A stretch of 64,000 nt of DNA from Shewanella gelidimarina (GTDB lineage: Bacteria; Pseudomonadota; Gammaproteobacteria; Enterobacterales; Shewanellaceae), in contig NZ_JAKIKW010000004.1 of NCBI RefSeq assembly GCF_023283945.1, forward strand, positions 62,001 through 126,000, given 5' to 3'. The position numbers were made by a program, and so were the translations under genes. The first letter of the stretch is position 1, and each line of letters opens with the position of its first letter. Shown here piece after piece: positions 18,405-26,861 of this stretch. Under the pieces are notes generated by a model. It ran no database searches and was not told where the DNA came from. It saw only the letters and a list, made by a program, of their open reading frames with translations.

Positions 18405-19154
18405 TTATTCTGCGATGTTCGTTGCTGAAATTAACTGCTTACATTGCGCTTGCACAAAGTCGTTGTGATTACCTTGTACCTTTGCAATTTCTTGATCTCG
18501 CTTGCACTCAATAGTATCAACTGGATAGCTTTTATCCCATGCTTTAAATAACTTTAATTGGCTAGGGGATATTTTCAAAGAATATACGCTTTGCATGTAA
18601 AGATAAGTTCGCGCTATTTTGCCTCGGGTGTAGCTCGGTGGCTCGACTTTACGCGCTTTAAAATCAACGCTCATTCTGCATTGACCATATTGTACAGGCT
18701 GAGCATTCCACTGACTAAATCGATAGTTACTGCGATCACCGTTAACTTCACCTACTGCGGGCACAAGGTTATGCAGATCGGATTCCATCTTTTTAAACCG
18801 TTTATCGTTCTTGCCGCAGTTTTTTCGTCCACCTTGTTGCCAGCACTGACGTTGATGGCCAAACTCCCAAGCCGGAACAACATGTTCCCATTCTATTCTA
18901 GCGGCTCTTTTTTGCTGCTTGCGCACTTGATAACCACAGCGATTAAAATCAGTTTGCCATTTTTTGCCGTTAATTTTAATGTCACAACCACAATAAAAAC
19001 TGGTAATGGGTAACGATTCTATATAGAGCTTTTTAGCGAGCCTTTTAGCTTGGCTAAAACTGGTTGGGTGTTTTGCGTTAGCGTAGCTAGGTAGCGGCGC
19101 GAGCCATATAAGACTAAGCGCTAGTATGAGCGCTTTGAATATCGATATTTTCAA
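18405..19154 (-). CDS. endA: Endonuclease I (periplasmic or secreted DNase)
   Basis: A 249-aa nuclease with a signal peptide (about 1-25, ending SYANA). The beta-beta-alpha-Me active-site region reads [15 protein letters not shown], followed by the [21 protein letters not shown] motif region, as in E. coli EndA and Vibrio Dns. Cysteines in CGCD, RCGY, QCW and QCR fit the disulfides of these secreted enzymes. It degrades external or periplasmic double-stranded DNA. It lies between sprT and rsmE in the conserved order. Confidence 0.95.
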   Translation of the reverse strand: MKISIFKALILALSLIWLAPLPSYANAKHPTSFSQAKRLAKKLYIESLPITSFYCGCDIKINGKKWQTDFNRCGYQVRKQQKRAARIEWEHVVPAWEFGHQRQCWQQGGRKNCGKNDKRFKKMESDLHNLVPAVGEVNGDRSNYRFSQWNAQPVQYGQCRMSVDFKARKVEPPSYTRGKIARTYLYMQSVYSLKISPSQLKLFKAWDKSYPVDTIECKRDQEIAKVQGNHNDFVQAQCKQLISATNIAE

Positions 19155-19256
19155 ACGTAATCCCTAAAATTAATCCCGGTAACGAAACTGATGCTCGTTT
19201 GGACAGATTGTAAGGGACGCGTGGATTCGGGGCAATGTTGTTAGTGGAAAATGGGC

Positions 19257-19823
19257 TTACTTTTTAATGGCATCACGCAGGTTTTGGCCACATTTACGGC
19301 AACGGTATTGAGTATCACCACGTAGTACTTTGTTGTGACGGCGAATGCTGAGATTGACGCTGCCGCAACCACACAAATATTCGAAGGTTTTACCCTCAAC
19401 AGACTGCGTATTAAAGCTGTGGGTCGTGCGAGGTTGGCGATCATAGAGTTGACGCATTAAATGCTGCCATTGCACCCCGTGAGGTTTTACTCTGCCATAA
19501 AGTTGGAAGCTTAATAGGTGGCAGATCTCATGTGGTACAACATCGTCGATAAAAGCTTGTTGGTTATCTTGTAGGAGTAGCGGATTAAAACGTAGCTTAT
19601 TAAGCTGTAAATGAGCGGTGCCCGCACTTTTTCCGCGCAGTTTAAAGTTGATCTCAGGGCGTGGGAATTCCTGCCCTAATGTTGCTTCTGCAACCTGATA
19701 ACAATGCTCCACTTGGTTGGCGATACACTGTTGCAGTGGATCGGCAAAAGGCACTGCCGGGTGGTTGGCAGGTTTTGCGGCTAATATCCGCTTGGACTTA
19801 AAAGGGTTAAGCGTTTTGAACAT
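19257..19823 (-). CDS. sprT: SprT-family zinc metalloprotease-like protein
   Basis: A 188-aa protein with the zinc motif HEICH (PHEICHLLSFQLYG, near residue 98), a third ligand region HGVQWQHLM, and a C-terminal zinc ribbon (CGCG...CRKCG). These are the features of SprT/Spartan-like proteins. It is slightly longer than E. coli SprT (165 aa). The bacterial role is poorly known. It is the first gene of the sprT-endA-rsmE-gshB neighbourhood. A shorter overlapping frame on the same strand is a shadow. Confidence 0.92.
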   Translation of the reverse strand: MFKTLNPFKSKRILAAKPANHPAVPFADPLQQCIANQVEHCYQVAEATLGQEFPRPEINFKLRGKSAGTAHLQLNKLRFNPLLLQDNQQAFIDDVVPHEICHLLSFQLYGRVKPHGVQWQHLMRQLYDRQPRTTHSFNTQSVEGKTFEYLCGCGSVNLSIRRHNKVLRGDTQYRCRKCGQNLRDAIKK

Positions 19824-19907
19824 TAAATCGGTAACTCACGATTGATGAACTCGCAAAGCGCGAGCCCATCAATGTTACCTGAGTGCATAGTGCCATACCA
19901 GAAAAGG

Positions 19908-21068
19908 TTATAGCGTTGTCGCTGCAGCCTCTACCATGGAGGTGACTTGCTCAACAATATCATGTTCGATTTTAACGTCATAAGCGGCTATGCGAGGGGT
20001 GTGAATGTGACCGACTGGAATAGCACTATTGAACTGCTTTTGTAGCAATATGGCGCGGTAAGATATCTCATTTGATAGATAACCACCGCCAGAGCCTTCA
20101 ACTGAGGTTGCACTTTGCAGCTCAGCTAACGACTTCGCCTGAAACTGGCCTTTTGCTAGAGTGGAAACGGTGTGGTTGTCGTTCACTGTCCATGGACCAG
20201 TAACCGTTTGCATCGCTGCTATAGGTAATGAAAATTCAACAAACTCAGGCCCATTGAGTGTGCCACCATTAAACAGCGGTGCCATGGGGGCTTGTTTGTT
20301 TGCGCCTGTCAGTACGTTGAGATTATCGGGAGCTGCTGCGCTGCGATTGCGGCCAGGAAAACGTTCAATATCAAATTCATCGCGGCCCATGCTGACGGTA
20401 AAAATCATATCAACACTGTTGTCACGATAAAGGGGGGTTAATATGGATTCAATTAATCCTTCGTCAAAGTCGGCAAATCGCACAGGGATCATGACGGTTT
20501 CTATTTGGGCTTGTTTGCCATTGACCTTAAAGCGATAGCCATCAAGTGCTAAAGCGACCAGCCCAGACGGATTGCTCTGGTCGATATGACGGTCTAGGAA
20601 AAAAGGATCGAAGCCAGTGAGCAATATTTTAATCTCGACATCATCTTTAAACTGAATATCACTTAAGCCACGAGAGGATTTTTCGACAGCCTTGATAAGA
20701 ATATCTCGTTGCCAAGTTGCTATTTTAAAATCAGGATCTTGAGTCTTTAATAAGTCACGCATGGCGAGACGGTTCCAATAAAGAGATCGATCGTCTAGAT
20801 GACCTGATTGCACATCTCTAACAGCTTGCTGCCATAAGCGTAGCCCTTGATGCGCCACCATTTGGGTGATTTTTAGCTCATCAGAGTGTTGGACATATTT
20901 TTCAGACAGGTTAGTCACAAAAGCTTGATAACGGTTAACCACTTCTGGCATGGCTGCCGTTGCTGCGGGGAGTCGAGCCTCTTCAACATCGACTTTGGCA
21001 TAGGCGGAAGTTGAGCTTAGACCGATTAATAGCGTCGTCGCTATTAATGCCATGCTAGGTGTTCTCAT
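19908..21068 (-). CDS. Exported pyroglutamyl-peptidase (C15)-like protein with Cys-to-Ser catalytic change
   Basis: A 386-aa protein with a signal peptide (about 1-24, ending SAYA) and about 120 extra N-terminal residues before a C15-like domain. That domain opens with LLTGFDPFF (residues 149-157) and contains the IERF motif (Glu235) and the HIHTP motif (His356, matching the catalytic His of GFIHVP). Where C15 enzymes have the nucleophile in a TYVCN-type motif, this protein reads GYLSN with Ser332. It may be an inactive homologue, a serine variant or a binding protein. I recall C15-annotated genes beside chromosomal OXA-48-type genes in Shewanella, which agrees with the divergent beta-lactamase here. 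Confidence 0.8.
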   Translation of the reverse strand: MRTPSMALIATTLLIGLSSTSAYAKVDVEEARLPAATAAMPEVVNRYQAFVTNLSEKYVQHSDELKITQMVAHQGLRLWQQAVRDVQSGHLDDRSLYWNRLAMRDLLKTQDPDFKIATWQRDILIKAVEKSSRGLSDIQFKDDVEIKILLTGFDPFFLDRHIDQSNPSGLVALALDGYRFKVNGKQAQIETVMIPVRFADFDEGLIESILTPLYRDNSVDMIFTVSMGRDEFDIERFPGRNRSAAAPDNLNVLTGANKQAPMAPLFNGGTLNGPEFVEFSLPIAAMQTVTGPWTVNDNHTVSTLAKGQFQAKSLAELQSATSVEGSGGGYLSNEISYRAILLQKQFNSAIPVGHIHTPRIAAYDVKIEHDIVEQVTSMVEAAATTL

Positions 21069-21369
21069 TGCGATATCCTTTCTTATTATAAGCTGCTTGA
21101 GTCACGGGCGAGTTAACGTTAAAAAAAACAGCATTTAGAGGCTATTAAATTACGGTTTTTAGTATGCCTTAGCGAGAGTTACATTGAAAGCAATGAGAAA
21201 ATGATGATTTAAACATCGTTAATATTGCCACTTTTTGGCCACTATTCATCCTGTTATCGCCATAAAGCTCGAGCGTAGAACCGCTATGATAAGAAACATG
21301 ATGGCGCCGTAATGATAATGCTAATGAACGGCCCAAGTAATGACTTAAAACAGGGAAAGGACAGAATAA

Positions 21370-22206
21370 ATGGCTAGGATATTTTTGTTAGGTTTACTGA
21401 TTGTATTAGCGGCAATAGCGTTAATTGTTGATGCTAACGATGAGATCTCTAACGAAGTACTGTTAGGTTCGGTGGTGGCAGAGCCTGAGTATACTGCTGA
21501 TTGGGAACCCATATTCAGCGACAGCGATGTTCGCGGCGTATTGGTGTTATTTAACGCTGAAAAACCGCAGCTATTAACCAATAACTTGTTAAGGGCACAA
21601 ACAGGCTTTATTCCAGCGTCTACCTTCAAAATCGCCAACGGCTTGATCGCGCTAGAATTGGGCGTGGTTACCGATGCCGAGGATCAATACCGTTGGGATA
21701 AGCAACCGCGTTCGTTTAATTCATGGAATCAAGATCATAGCTTCTCTAGTGCATTTCAATACTCAGTGGTGCCAATATTTCAGCAGATTGCTCGTGATAT
21801 TGGTAAGCAGCGAATGGCCAATATGTTAGCAAGCTTAAACTATGGTAATGAATCAATAGGCGGGGGGCTTGATAGGTTTTGGTTAGAGGGTGACCTTCGA
21901 ATTAGTGCTATTGAACAAATTCAGTTTCTGCAGCGTTTGCATGGCAATACGTTGCCCTTAAGTGTGCGTTCACAATCGATAATGAAGCAAGTGATGCTAA
22001 CAGAGTCTGGTGACCATTATGCCATCTATGCCAAGACAGGTTATGCGAACAATGGCGCAACTGATATCGGCTGGTGGGTCGGTTGGGTGGAGAAAGATGC
22101 AAGCACCGTCTTCTTTGCGCTAAATCTAGATCTAGCGAATATAAAGCAAGCTTCTCTTAGACAAAAGCTAGTGAAACAGATCCTGCAATTCGAGCAGATC
22201 ATTTAG
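21370..22206 (+). CDS. Class D beta-lactamase, OXA-48/54/55-like
   Basis: A 278-aa serine beta-lactamase expected in the periplasm or anchored by its hydrophobic N-terminus (residues 2-20). The active-site motif STFK is at 84-87, SVV at 132-134, YGN at 158-160, the omega-loop WLEG at 171-174 and KTG at 222-224. Stretches such as IGWWVGWVE and YSVVP match the OXA-48 group of chromosomal Shewanella enzymes, many of which hydrolyse carbapenems weakly. The beta5-beta6 loop after KTG reads YANNGATD, differing from YSTRIEPK of OXA-48. That loop shapes carbapenem activity, so the spectrum cannot be predicted. A new variant is likely. It is divergent from the C15-like gene. No IS lies nearby. Confidence 0.93.
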   Translation: MARIFLLGLLIVLAAIALIVDANDEISNEVLLGSVVAEPEYTADWEPIFSDSDVRGVLVLFNAEKPQLLTNNLLRAQTGFIPASTFKIANGLIALELGVVTDAEDQYRWDKQPRSFNSWNQDHSFSSAFQYSVVPIFQQIARDIGKQRMANMLASLNYGNESIGGGLDRFWLEGDLRISAIEQIQFLQRLHGNTLPLSVRSQSIMKQVMLTESGDHYAIYAKTGYANNGATDIGWWVGWVEKDASTVFFALNLDLANIKQASLRQKLVKQILQFEQII

Positions 22207-22847
22207 GTTAATTAAAAAAGATTTAAAACAGTGCCTAAAGCTAAAAAAAAAATTAGTCAGAGTCAATCTTGCTATTCAAGTCGTACTAAGCGCCATTTCT
22301 GCAGTATCTTTACTCATCCCGTCGATATCAGTCTTTTAACTGCTGCTTTTAAGTAATTGGTTTTATTTTTAATTCTGCAAATATCACGATGACGGCTATC
22401 AAAAGATAAATGATACTCACGCAGTCCATTAATAAATCCATGACTGAATCAATCCTTAACATATGACTCGCTAGCTATGTAACAGCATTACTTTGCAGTG
22501 AATAACTCCATCTAAATGACTACTAGTTACTATACTAACTGTTTAGCGCTGCTTTATTCATACGAACACACCCATGGGCTTACTGGGGTGTGTACTAAAG
22601 GGCTGAGGTGCTGGTTTTAGGTTTGGGTATTGTCACGGAAAAGGAATGTTAAGCGCCCATATGAGCGATAGCATATAAATCAAGCCATCCTTAGAGCAGG
22701 ATTGAGTCGTTTTTGATAAAAGAAACCTGAATGATTACTGGTATAAGAGTTGTTAGCGTGAATGCTCTGGTAGCACTTATTGTCGCTTTAGGGTTAGGTT
22801 TACGCGAATGAAATTCATAATGGAGTGAAGTACTGAGAGGGAAGGCG
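22207..22847. other. Long gene-free stretch between the OXA-type gene and the sigma-54 activator
   Basis: About 640 bp without a credible frame. It holds one hairpin (ACACACCC with GGGTGTGT, 22566-22593) without a T-tract. It must contain the promoter of the activator gene starting at 22848. It also forms the left junction of the amyloid cluster with the beta-lactamase gene; I saw no attachment site or IS end. Confidence 0.5.
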
Positions 22848-24161
22848 ATGAAGCATTTGAGCATGATTGGGTATAACTATGATGACTACTTATGTGAGCA
22901 ATTAAAGAGAAAGGAGATATTTGTCGATTATTTCGATGTTAATAGTCGCACTGAAATCGATCTAAAATGCCAGCTGCTTTTATTGGATTTAAGAGGAAGC
23001 AACTGTGTTGATTGGGCGAACTCTCTGATTAAATCTCTTGATAAAAATGCACTCATTTTAGTGCTAATTGAGCGCCAACAGCTTAAATCTCCTGCAGTCC
23101 CCGTATTAATTGGTCAACACGCCTGGGATTACCACACTGCACCATTCGAAATGGATCGATTAATGAGATTGTTAGGCCATGCAATGGGGATTATCCGGAT
23201 TAGGCAGCAATGTACAGCAAAGCTCAATTTGCCCTACGAAGAACCCGTTAGCACCTTGAATTCAGCGGTCATGCAGGTGTTAGATAAACAAGTTAAGCGT
23301 GCTGCACCAACAGAGATCCCTATCTTAATACGAGGCGAAAGCGGCGTAGGTAAAGAGCTCGTTGCTCGTAGAGTCCATCAACAATCATCACGTGCCAATG
23401 GCCCTTTTATTGCTGTCAACTGTGGTTCCTTAACTTCCGGCGTAGTGCAGTCTGAGCTATTCGGTCATGAAAAGGGCGCGTTTACAGGTGCGGTGACGCA
23501 ACATAAAGGCAAAATAGCCCAAGCGGATGGTGGTACCTTATTTTTAGATGAAATAGGTGATTTACCATTAGAGCAGCAGGTCAATTTATTACGATTTTTG
23601 CAAGAGGGTACGTTTGATTTAGTTGGCGGCCATGCTCCTTGCTCTGCAAATGTACGCATCGTTGCCGCTACCCACATTGATTTAGATGTTGCCATTGAAC
23701 GAGGAGAGTTTCGCTTAGATCTCTTTTACCGCCTGAATGGTCTAACGGTATTTGTGCCTTCATTGCGAGAGCGAAAGGAGGACATTATTGAATTGGCAAT
23801 GCAATTTTGCCAACAATATGCGGGTGAGTATGGTGTTAAATCTTGTCAGTTTAGCCAAGAAGCAAAGCAAGCGATGCTTGAGCATAGCTGGAGCGGCAAC
23901 GTTAGAGAGCTTATTAATCGCATCCGACGCGCTGTATTGTTATGCGAAGATGGCTTGATAAAATCGAGTGATTTGGAATTGAAAAAATCTATCGTGCAAC
24001 CTGATTTTGCTCAAGGTCTGAAGTGCTTAAAGGACTCTGTAGAAAAGAAGGCACTATTAAATGCAATTGCACGGCATGATGGAAAAATGGATTTTGTTGC
24101 CAGTGATTTACAAATTTCACGAGCGACCTTGTATCGCTTAATCGACAAGCATGAATTGTAA
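22848..24161 (+). CDS. Sigma-54-dependent activator (VpsR/NtrC type) of the Fap amyloid operon
   Basis: A 437-aa enhancer-binding protein. The N-terminal region (1-115) looks like a divergent receiver domain. The AAA+ domain (about 130-360) has Walker A GESGVGKE, the sigma-54 contact loop GAFTGA, and Walker B region GGTLFLDEIGDLP. A Fis-type helix-turn-helix is at the end (ASDLQISRATLYRLIDKHEL). The layout recalls VpsR of Vibrio. The intact GAFTGA loop implies true sigma-54 activation, and a -24/-12 promoter lies 147 bp after its stop codon. A GAGGGAAGGCG ribosome site precedes the ATG. No partner kinase adjoins it, so its signal is unknown. Confidence 0.9.
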   Translation: MKHLSMIGYNYDDYLCEQLKRKEIFVDYFDVNSRTEIDLKCQLLLLDLRGSNCVDWANSLIKSLDKNALILVLIERQQLKSPAVPVLIGQHAWDYHTAPFEMDRLMRLLGHAMGIIRIRQQCTAKLNLPYEEPVSTLNSAVMQVLDKQVKRAAPTEIPILIRGESGVGKELVARRVHQQSSRANGPFIAVNCGSLTSGVVQSELFGHEKGAFTGAVTQHKGKIAQADGGTLFLDEIGDLPLEQQVNLLRFLQEGTFDLVGGHAPCSANVRIVAATHIDLDVAIERGEFRLDLFYRLNGLTVFVPSLRERKEDIIELAMQFCQQYAGEYGVKSCQFSQEAKQAMLEHSWSGNVRELINRIRRAVLLCEDGLIKSSDLELKKSIVQPDFAQGLKCLKDSVEKKALLNAIARHDGKMDFVASDLQISRATLYRLIDKHEL

Positions 24162-24176
24162 GGGACTAAGCGAGGT

Positions 24177-24192
24177 TTCTCATTAATGAGAA
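24177..24192. promoter_or_regulatory. 16-bp perfect palindrome, candidate enhancer for the sigma-54 activator
   Basis: TTCTCATTAATGAGAA reads the same on both strands. It sits 16 bp after the activator's stop codon and about 130 bp upstream of the -24/-12 promoter, a usual distance for an upstream activating sequence. There is no T-tract, so a terminator is unlikely. Confidence 0.5.
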
Positions 24193-24307
24193 TAGATGTC
24201 GCAATTTAAAGTTATGTTAAATCAATGAATTATATTTTATTGTCTCAGAAATAAGATTTAAGAATTGCCATGTATAATTAACCTATTGAAAAATAACAAT
24301 TTAATTT

Positions 24308-24324
24308 TTGGCTTGAAGATTGCT
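24308..24324 (+). promoter_or_regulatory. Sigma-54 (-24/-12) promoter of the Fap operon
   Basis: TTGGCTTGAAGATTGCT matches the YTGGCACG-N4-TTGCW consensus with the invariant GG and GC correctly spaced. The predicted transcription start is near 24336, about 30 bp before the first amyloid gene. The adjacent activator with a GAFTGA loop supports it. Confidence 0.8.
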
Positions 24325-24365
24325 CATAGATAATACCTACTTAATTTTAATGTGATTGGTGTTTC

Positions 24366-24980
24366 ATGAGAGCTCTGTTAAGCCTTACGATTAGTTTCCG
24401 TACTTGCCTCTTGTTGTTGTGGCTATCCCCCAGCTGCAGTTGGGCAAGTGATATTACGGAAGTTAATGTACACAACACTTCCTCAATCGAATCACAATCC
24501 TTTCTTAACGTTAGTGGGCGCTTAGGCCTAAATCAAAGCGCGGGTGATTATAACCTGCAAACAAACTCACATGCTTTCGGTAGTCATGTTGTCATCGTTA
24601 GTGATCAAAAGAATCCTTACCTAAATTCAACTTCCAATAAAGCAGCCTATAACGTAACGGCTATTGAAGAATTGGCTTTTGAAGGGGCGCAGGGATTAAT
24701 CAGTATCAACCAAGTTAGTGGCCAAGGGAATATTCAGGCAAATCTAGGCGCAATCGCGCTGCAGTCAATATCAGGGTTGGGCATAGAGGACTCGGCTTTA
24801 GATAGTGTTGCCAGTCCTACTAATGTGATCCCTGTATTTGGCAGTAATGGCAATAACGTCTCAAGCATTGCAAATGACAGCTTTGTAAATGCACAAGGGA
24901 TTATACAAATCAACCAAATTTCTGGCGATGGAAACAGCGCCATAAATCAGTTCTCGCTGCAGTTACCAAGTGGGAATTAA
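24366..24980 (+). CDS. Fap-type amyloid subunit, FapB-like (minor subunit or nucleator)
   Basis: A 204-aa secreted protein with a signal peptide (about 1-28, ending SWAS). Three imperfect repeats occur at about 45-71, 104-132 and 172-198, with the core G-x-I-x-INQ-x-SG-x-GN-x-Q-x-N (for example GLISINQVSGQGNIQAN). This Asn/Gln/Gly-rich repeat is the signature of Pseudomonas FapB/FapC fibre subunits. Its length and three short repeats fit FapB (about 190 aa), so it is probably the minor or nucleating subunit. No cysteine occurs in the mature part. It is the first gene after the sigma-54 promoter; a FapA-like gene, first in the Pseudomonas operon, is not seen. Confidence 0.78.
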   Translation: MRALLSLTISFRTCLLLLWLSPSCSWASDITEVNVHNTSSIESQSFLNVSGRLGLNQSAGDYNLQTNSHAFGSHVVIVSDQKNPYLNSTSNKAAYNVTAIEELAFEGAQGLISINQVSGQGNIQANLGAIALQSISGLGIEDSALDSVASPTNVIPVFGSNGNNVSSIANDSFVNAQGIIQINQISGDGNSAINQFSLQLPSGN

Positions 24981-25008
24981 TCATTTAAATGGAGCAATGG
25001 AGATGGAA

Positions 25009-26103
25009 ATGAAAATGAATAAATTAACCCTAGTAATCTGCATCGGTGCAGCACTCAGTGCTAACGCGTTTGCAAATGGTAATGACAACTCAGACTCTAA
25101 TTCAGAGTCCAATAGTAGCGTTGAACTCAATAAGAAGATCACTGTAGAGAAAGATATTACAATTAAAGGCGGGGCACTGGTACTTGGTGTGATTAAAGTT
25201 GATGCTTTAGGTATGGCGGTGGTCGACAACGTACAAACTTCTGGTGGTAATTTGACTGGAAATTCCTATGTCGAAAACTCTGCATCTATCTCTGGATCAG
25301 CATTTAACAATGCCAGCGGTAATATTGGAGTGAACCAAGCGGCGGGTGACTTTAACATACAGGGTAATTCAGCAGCTTTAGCTTCAATAGATCAAAGTTT
25401 TGCTTTTGGCTCTGGTGATGCTGAAATCTTCAGTACACAACGTGGTTCGTTTAACGGCACCATGAATTATGCAACGACGAACAGTGCATCTATTGCTGAT
25501 GGGGCTTTCCAAGGTGCCTCAGGTAATATCGGTGTCAATATCGCATCAGGTGGTAATAATGTGCAGGCCAATAATATGGCGGCATCTTCACACAAGGGCA
25601 GTTTGGGAGAGGCGAGCGTGTCGAACTCACAGGTTTCTGCTCATAACGGCATTAGCAATGAGAGTGTGGTGCAAGATTCAGTTGAGTACGCCGATGTTTC
25701 TCTAGGTTTACGAGCAAGAGGTGGCTATAGCGGCACTTCAGATCAAACTGGCAGCTATTATCCAGAAATTTGGCAGGATGATGGCGAACATGAAAGCGGG
25801 GATAACGCCGTGTTATGGGGTCATATGGATATGGATACTGAAAATCCAAGCGGTGATGGTGGCCTGAGTTTTGAAGAGGAAGGTACCCTTGGTTTACGTG
25901 GTGTTGTGAGCGGTCAACTGCCGTTCTTTATTGAAACTGTGACTCAGAAAACCACCAATACTGCGTCTCTTAGTGGCAGCGCATTTCAAAATGCCTCTGG
26001 TAATATTGGGGTTAATATGGCATCAGGGAATGGTAATTTGCAGTCAAATAACCTATCACTTACTAGCATGACAGGAGGAGCGATCGTTTCTGAAGCTCCA
26101 TAA
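25009..26103 (+). CDS. Fap-type amyloid subunit, FapC-like (major fibre subunit)
   Basis: A 364-aa secreted protein with a signal peptide (MKMNKLTLVICIGAAL, ending AFA). Three strongly conserved repeats occur near 96-126, 164-193 and 322-353, for example ASGNIGVNQAAGDFNIQGN, ASGNIGVNIASGGNNVQAN and ASGNIGVNMASGNGNLQSN. They are separated by a short linker and a long linker of about 128 residues that is acidic and Gly/Ser-rich. This closely matches FapC. The Cys-x-x-Cys seen near the end of Pseudomonas FapC is absent. The frame is open from a GTG at 24970; I chose the ATG at 25009 because GGAGA lies 5 nt before it and a clean signal peptide follows. ATGs at 24997, 25003 and 25015 are alternatives. 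Confidence 0.85.
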   Translation: MKMNKLTLVICIGAALSANAFANGNDNSDSNSESNSSVELNKKITVEKDITIKGGALVLGVIKVDALGMAVVDNVQTSGGNLTGNSYVENSASISGSAFNNASGNIGVNQAAGDFNIQGNSAALASIDQSFAFGSGDAEIFSTQRGSFNGTMNYATTNSASIADGAFQGASGNIGVNIASGGNNVQANNMAASSHKGSLGEASVSNSQVSAHNGISNESVVQDSVEYADVSLGLRARGGYSGTSDQTGSYYPEIWQDDGEHESGDNAVLWGHMDMDTENPSGDGGLSFEEEGTLGLRGVVSGQLPFFIETVTQKTTNTASLSGSAFQNASGNIGVNMASGNGNLQSNNLSLTSMTGGAIVSEAP

Positions 26104-26166
26104 ATCTTACTTTGGTATCCGCTGCAGCCTGGGCTTGTCTCGGGCTGCTCTATACAAGGATGTACC

Positions 26167-26853
26167 ATGATGAAATATCTACTTCTCTGGGTAACCGTTT
26201 TTTGTTCACCTGCGTTGTTTGCTGCTGAGATTATGTTGACAGGCATGATCCCTGGTATGGGTAACTACAGTAAAAACATTCAAAGTATCAGAGAGCGAAA
26301 GTTTGAATTTGTTGTACAACAAAAAACAGACTTTTCCTGCGGCGCTGCAAGCTTGGCGAGCATTCTTAAATATGGATACGGTAAAGAAGAGATAACCGAA
26401 CAGCAAGTATTATTGGGAATGCTAAAAGTTTCCGATATGAAGGTGGTACAAGATCAAGGTTTTTCCTTGTTAGATATGAAGCGATATTTAGGTGCACAAA
26501 ATATGCGAGGGCGAGGGTACCGTGTTGGGGTAGAAGAGCTTCAACAATTAAAAATTCCCGCAATCGTACTTTTAAACGACGGTGGATATAGCCATTTTGT
26601 TGTGATGAGAAGGTTTACGGAAAACCAAGTGTATCTTGGTGATCCCGCTCTTGGTAATCGAATTCTAAGTTTTGACGAATTTACGGAAAAGTGGAATGGA
26701 ATTGTATTTGTAGTTATAGGTAACGAATACATAAAAGATAACCCACTGCTTCAACCTCGAGCCAAGCTAACTTACAACATATTAAGCCCTATGCAGCCGT
26801 TATCAGATGCTGAACTGTTAGAGTTCGGTTTTGAGTATGCAGATATGCTCTAG
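26167..26853 (+). CDS. FapD-like C39 cysteine peptidase
   Basis: A 228-aa protein with a signal peptide (about 1-19) and a peptidase C39 domain. Cys58 lies in DFSCGAASLASIL, His143 in GYSHFVVM and Asp159 in YLGDPALGNR, forming the expected triad. C39 domains usually cut double-glycine leaders inside ABC exporters. FapD in Pseudomonas is a stand-alone periplasmic version needed for Fap fibre secretion, with a role proposed in processing the FapF pore. An AAGGATG ribosome site precedes the double ATG. It lies 63 bp after the major subunit gene and 8 bp before the next gene. Confidence 0.85.
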   Translation: MMKYLLLWVTVFCSPALFAAEIMLTGMIPGMGNYSKNIQSIRERKFEFVVQQKTDFSCGAASLASILKYGYGKEEITEQQVLLGMLKVSDMKVVQDQGFSLLDMKRYLGAQNMRGRGYRVGVEELQQLKIPAIVLLNDGGYSHFVVMRRFTENQVYLGDPALGNRILSFDEFTEKWNGIVFVVIGNEYIKDNPLLQPRAKLTYNILSPMQPLSDAELLEFGFEYADML

Positions 26854-26861
26854 GAGGCAAA

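Noticed and set aside
18558..19013. 151-aa frame opposite endA
   Set aside because: Antisense shadow of a clear endonuclease I gene.
22566..22593. ACACACCC/GGGTGTGT hairpin after the OXA-type gene as terminator or riboswitch
   Set aside because: No T-tract and 360 bp beyond the stop codon; no match to a riboswitch consensus I know, including c-di-GMP types.
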